A stretch of 14,494 nucleotides of DNA from Chloroflexota bacterium (GTDB taxonomy: Bacteria; Chloroflexota; Chloroflexia; Thermomicrobiales; JADLAZ01), in the NCBI GenBank assembly GCA_020849725.1, contig JADLAZ010000030.1, positions 1-14,494 on the forward strand, in the 5' to 3' direction. Position numbers and translations under genes: made by a program. Of the stretch, positions 13,644 to 14,494 are shown piece by piece (positions within the stretch are counted from its first letter, which is position 1; each line of letters starts with the position of its first letter). A model generated the notes under the pieces. The model made no database searches. It had not been told where the DNA came from and saw nothing but the letters and a program-made list of their open reading frames with translations.

Positions 13644-14168
13644 GTGCGGGGCGAGCCGGAAGAGGTGGAGCCGCGTGTGACGCGACCAGCGCGGGCGGTG
13701 CGGCTCGTGGCCGATCGGGCGCCGAAGGGCTACGTCTACCCCTGCACGCTGGGCGAGGTGAAGCGGCAGCTGCGGCGCGTGCCGGCCGAGTACACCGAGG
13801 GTCTGTGGCAGGTGCGCCTGTCGAACCAGATCCGCCGCTACCGCGATCGCGACGGCGACTACCTCGACGGCGAGATCCGGCTATTTCCGTATCCGGAGCG
13901 GCTGACCTTCCCCGTCAGCCCGCGCCCAAACGACCCCTGGGACCAGGAGTGGCTGGCCTGGGGGGCACAGGTCGTCGACGACGCTGGCACGCGCTCGCTG
14001 CAGTGGACGCGGGACGCGCTCCGGCGCTACATCCTCGACCACGTGCTGCTGCATGAGCTAGGGCACCACTATGCTGCCCATCGGGGACTGCCCGACAGCG
14101 AGCGCGCTGCCGAGCGCCTCGCGCACGAGATCCGGGAGCGCCTGACGGGTGACGGGCTAACGGCGTGA
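13644..14168 (+). CDS. HEXXH-motif putative metallopeptidase, unknown family
   Basis: Soluble, basic protein of about 174 residues. Counting from GTG 13641, the zinc-binding helix reads LLHELGHHYAAH (136-147) with H138, E139 and H142. A third ligand could be E154 or E158 in SERAAERLAHE, as in gluzincins. The N-terminal two-thirds is probably beta-rich (YVYPCTLGEVKRQL, LWQVRLSNQIRRYRDRDGDYLDGEIRLFPYP) and shows no motif I recognise; it ends in the acidic WDQEWLAWGAQVVDD stretch before the helix. GTG 13644 is favoured because AGGAGG (13631-13636) lies seven bases before it; GTG 13641 is an alternative. No signal peptide. It superficially resembles ImmA/IrrE-type peptidases in the HELGHH helix but lacks an adjoining repressor gene. 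Substrate unknown. Confidence 0.78.
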   Translation: MRGEPEEVEPRVTRPARAVRLVADRAPKGYVYPCTLGEVKRQLRRVPAEYTEGLWQVRLSNQIRRYRDRDGDYLDGEIRLFPYPERLTFPVSPRPNDPWDQEWLAWGAQVVDDAGTRSLQWTRDALRRYILDHVLLHELGHHYAAHRGLPDSERAAERLAHEIRERLTGDGLTA

Positions 14169-14174
14169 TGATGC

Positions 14175-14202
14175 GGTCGGGCCGGGCGCACTGCGGCCGA
14201 CC
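14175..14202. terminator. Possible bidirectional terminator hairpin
   Basis: GGTCGG (14175-14180) pairs with CCGACC (14197-14202), and the flanking GCC/GGC bases can extend the stem. It lies in the 85-base gap between the convergent HEXXH and bS21 genes. No T-run follows on either strand, so if it acts it would be as a weak or factor-dependent site. Confidence 0.25.
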
Positions 14203-14253
14203 ATGTTCACGACCACGCCCCGTCAGGCGATCGCGATGCGACGCTGGCGCGCT

Positions 14254-14460
14254 CTACGCGCCTTGCTGCAGCGCCTTCAACTCGCGCTTGCGGCGCTTGC
14301 GCTCGGCGGCAGCGCGCTGCTTGCGCAGGGCATCGCTCGGCTTCATGTAGTGGGCGTGCTGGCGCACTTCGCGCAGGATGCCAGCGCGCTCGACAGCCTT
14401 GTTGAACCGGTTCAGCATGCGCTCGAAGGCTTCGCCTTCGCTCAAGTTAACCTGGACCGT
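14254..14460 (-). CDS. rpsU: 30S ribosomal protein bS21, irregular start
   Basis: Small basic ribosomal protein matching bS21: EAFERMLNRFNKAVERAGILREVRQHAHYMKPSDALRKQ aligns with E. coli [26 protein letters not shown], followed by the Lys/Arg-rich tail. The only usual start codon in frame is TTG 14445, giving 63 residues. But the codons before it read VQVN, and VNLSEGEAF aligns with E. coli IKVRENEPF, so conserved sequence would be lost. ACG 14460 lies seven bases after GGAGGGG and would give a full-length product; I used it as the coordinate. ATG 14467 is also well placed behind GAGGGAGGGG but reads into TAA after six codons; removing one base in TCCTACG would join it to this frame. bS21 is a 30S subunit protein that helps mRNA base pairing. 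Confidence 0.85.
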   Translation of the reverse strand, partial: TVQVNLSEGEAFERMLNRFNKAVERAGILREVRQHAHYMKPSDALRKQRAAAERKRRKRELKALQQGA

Positions 14461-14467
14461 AGGACAT

Positions 14468-14477
14468 CCCCTCCCTC
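14468..14477 (-). promoter_or_regulatory. Strong purine-rich ribosome-binding site of rpsU
   Basis: On the minus strand GAGGGAGGGG occupies 14477-14468. It is the only strong Shine-Dalgarno-like sequence near the gene. It is correctly spaced for ATG 14467 (six bases from GAGG) or ACG 14460 (seven bases from the last G), but is 22 bases from TTG 14445. This argues that translation begins upstream of TTG. Confidence 0.6.
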
Positions 14478-14494
14478 AGCATGGCGCCACGGTG

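Noticed and set aside
14465..14467. ATG 14467 as a separate leader-peptide start for rpsU
   Set aside because: It would encode only six codons before TAA; a one-base sequence error or a shifted start explains the data more simply, so it is discussed in the findings and not annotated as a gene.

Overview
The window is GC-rich DNA with strong G/C at third codon positions, several GTG starts and short dispersed palindromes between genes. This style, together with the gene content (ABC sugar transport, a sugar-acid aldolase, an enolase-superfamily enzyme, a GMC dehydrogenase pair, a GT87 membrane protein and a CDF transporter), best fits a Chloroflexota genome of the Thermomicrobia type. That assignment is an inference from style and content. 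No rRNA, tRNA, CRISPR array, transposase, integrase or phage gene was seen. The genes form short transcription units on both strands.

Layout. 1-54: a repeat able to fold into alternative hairpins. 78-1857: two ABC sugar permeases (MalF/UgpA-like, then MalG/UgpE-like); the binding protein is presumably upstream, outside the window. 2058-3017: thioredoxin reductase. 3164-3961: an HpcH/HpaI-type aldolase, nearly abutting a convergent CDF metal transporter with three C-terminal domains (3971-5368). 5369-5707: a gene-poor stretch with nested palindromes and a coding-like fossil. 5708-6334 (minus): an orphan P-loop NTPase, divergent from an M24 aminopeptidase-family protein (6519-7679). 7680-7903: a repeat-rich convergent spacer bounded by a 19-bp inverted repeat. 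7878-10352 (minus): an enolase-superfamily protein followed by a GT87 membrane glycosyltransferase. 10541-11131: a DUF4126 membrane protein. 11168-13468 (minus): a GMC oxidoreductase and its small subunit, separated by a repeat. 13644-14168: an orphan HEXXH protein. 14254 to about 14460 (minus): ribosomal protein bS21 with an irregular start.

The shared theme is uptake and oxidation of carbohydrates or sugar acids: permeases, a flavin dehydrogenase pair, an enolase-superfamily enzyme (typically a sugar-acid dehydratase or racemase) and a 2-keto-acid aldolase could form a pathway, but they are not in one operon and no substrate can be read from the sequence. I did not find a clearly new multi-gene system. 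The most unusual points are the loss of expected catalytic residues in both the aldolase and the enolase-superfamily protein, the latter's C-terminal extension, the Cys4 motif in the GMC enzyme, the three-domain tail of the CDF protein, the bS21 start, and several families of intergenic palindromes.
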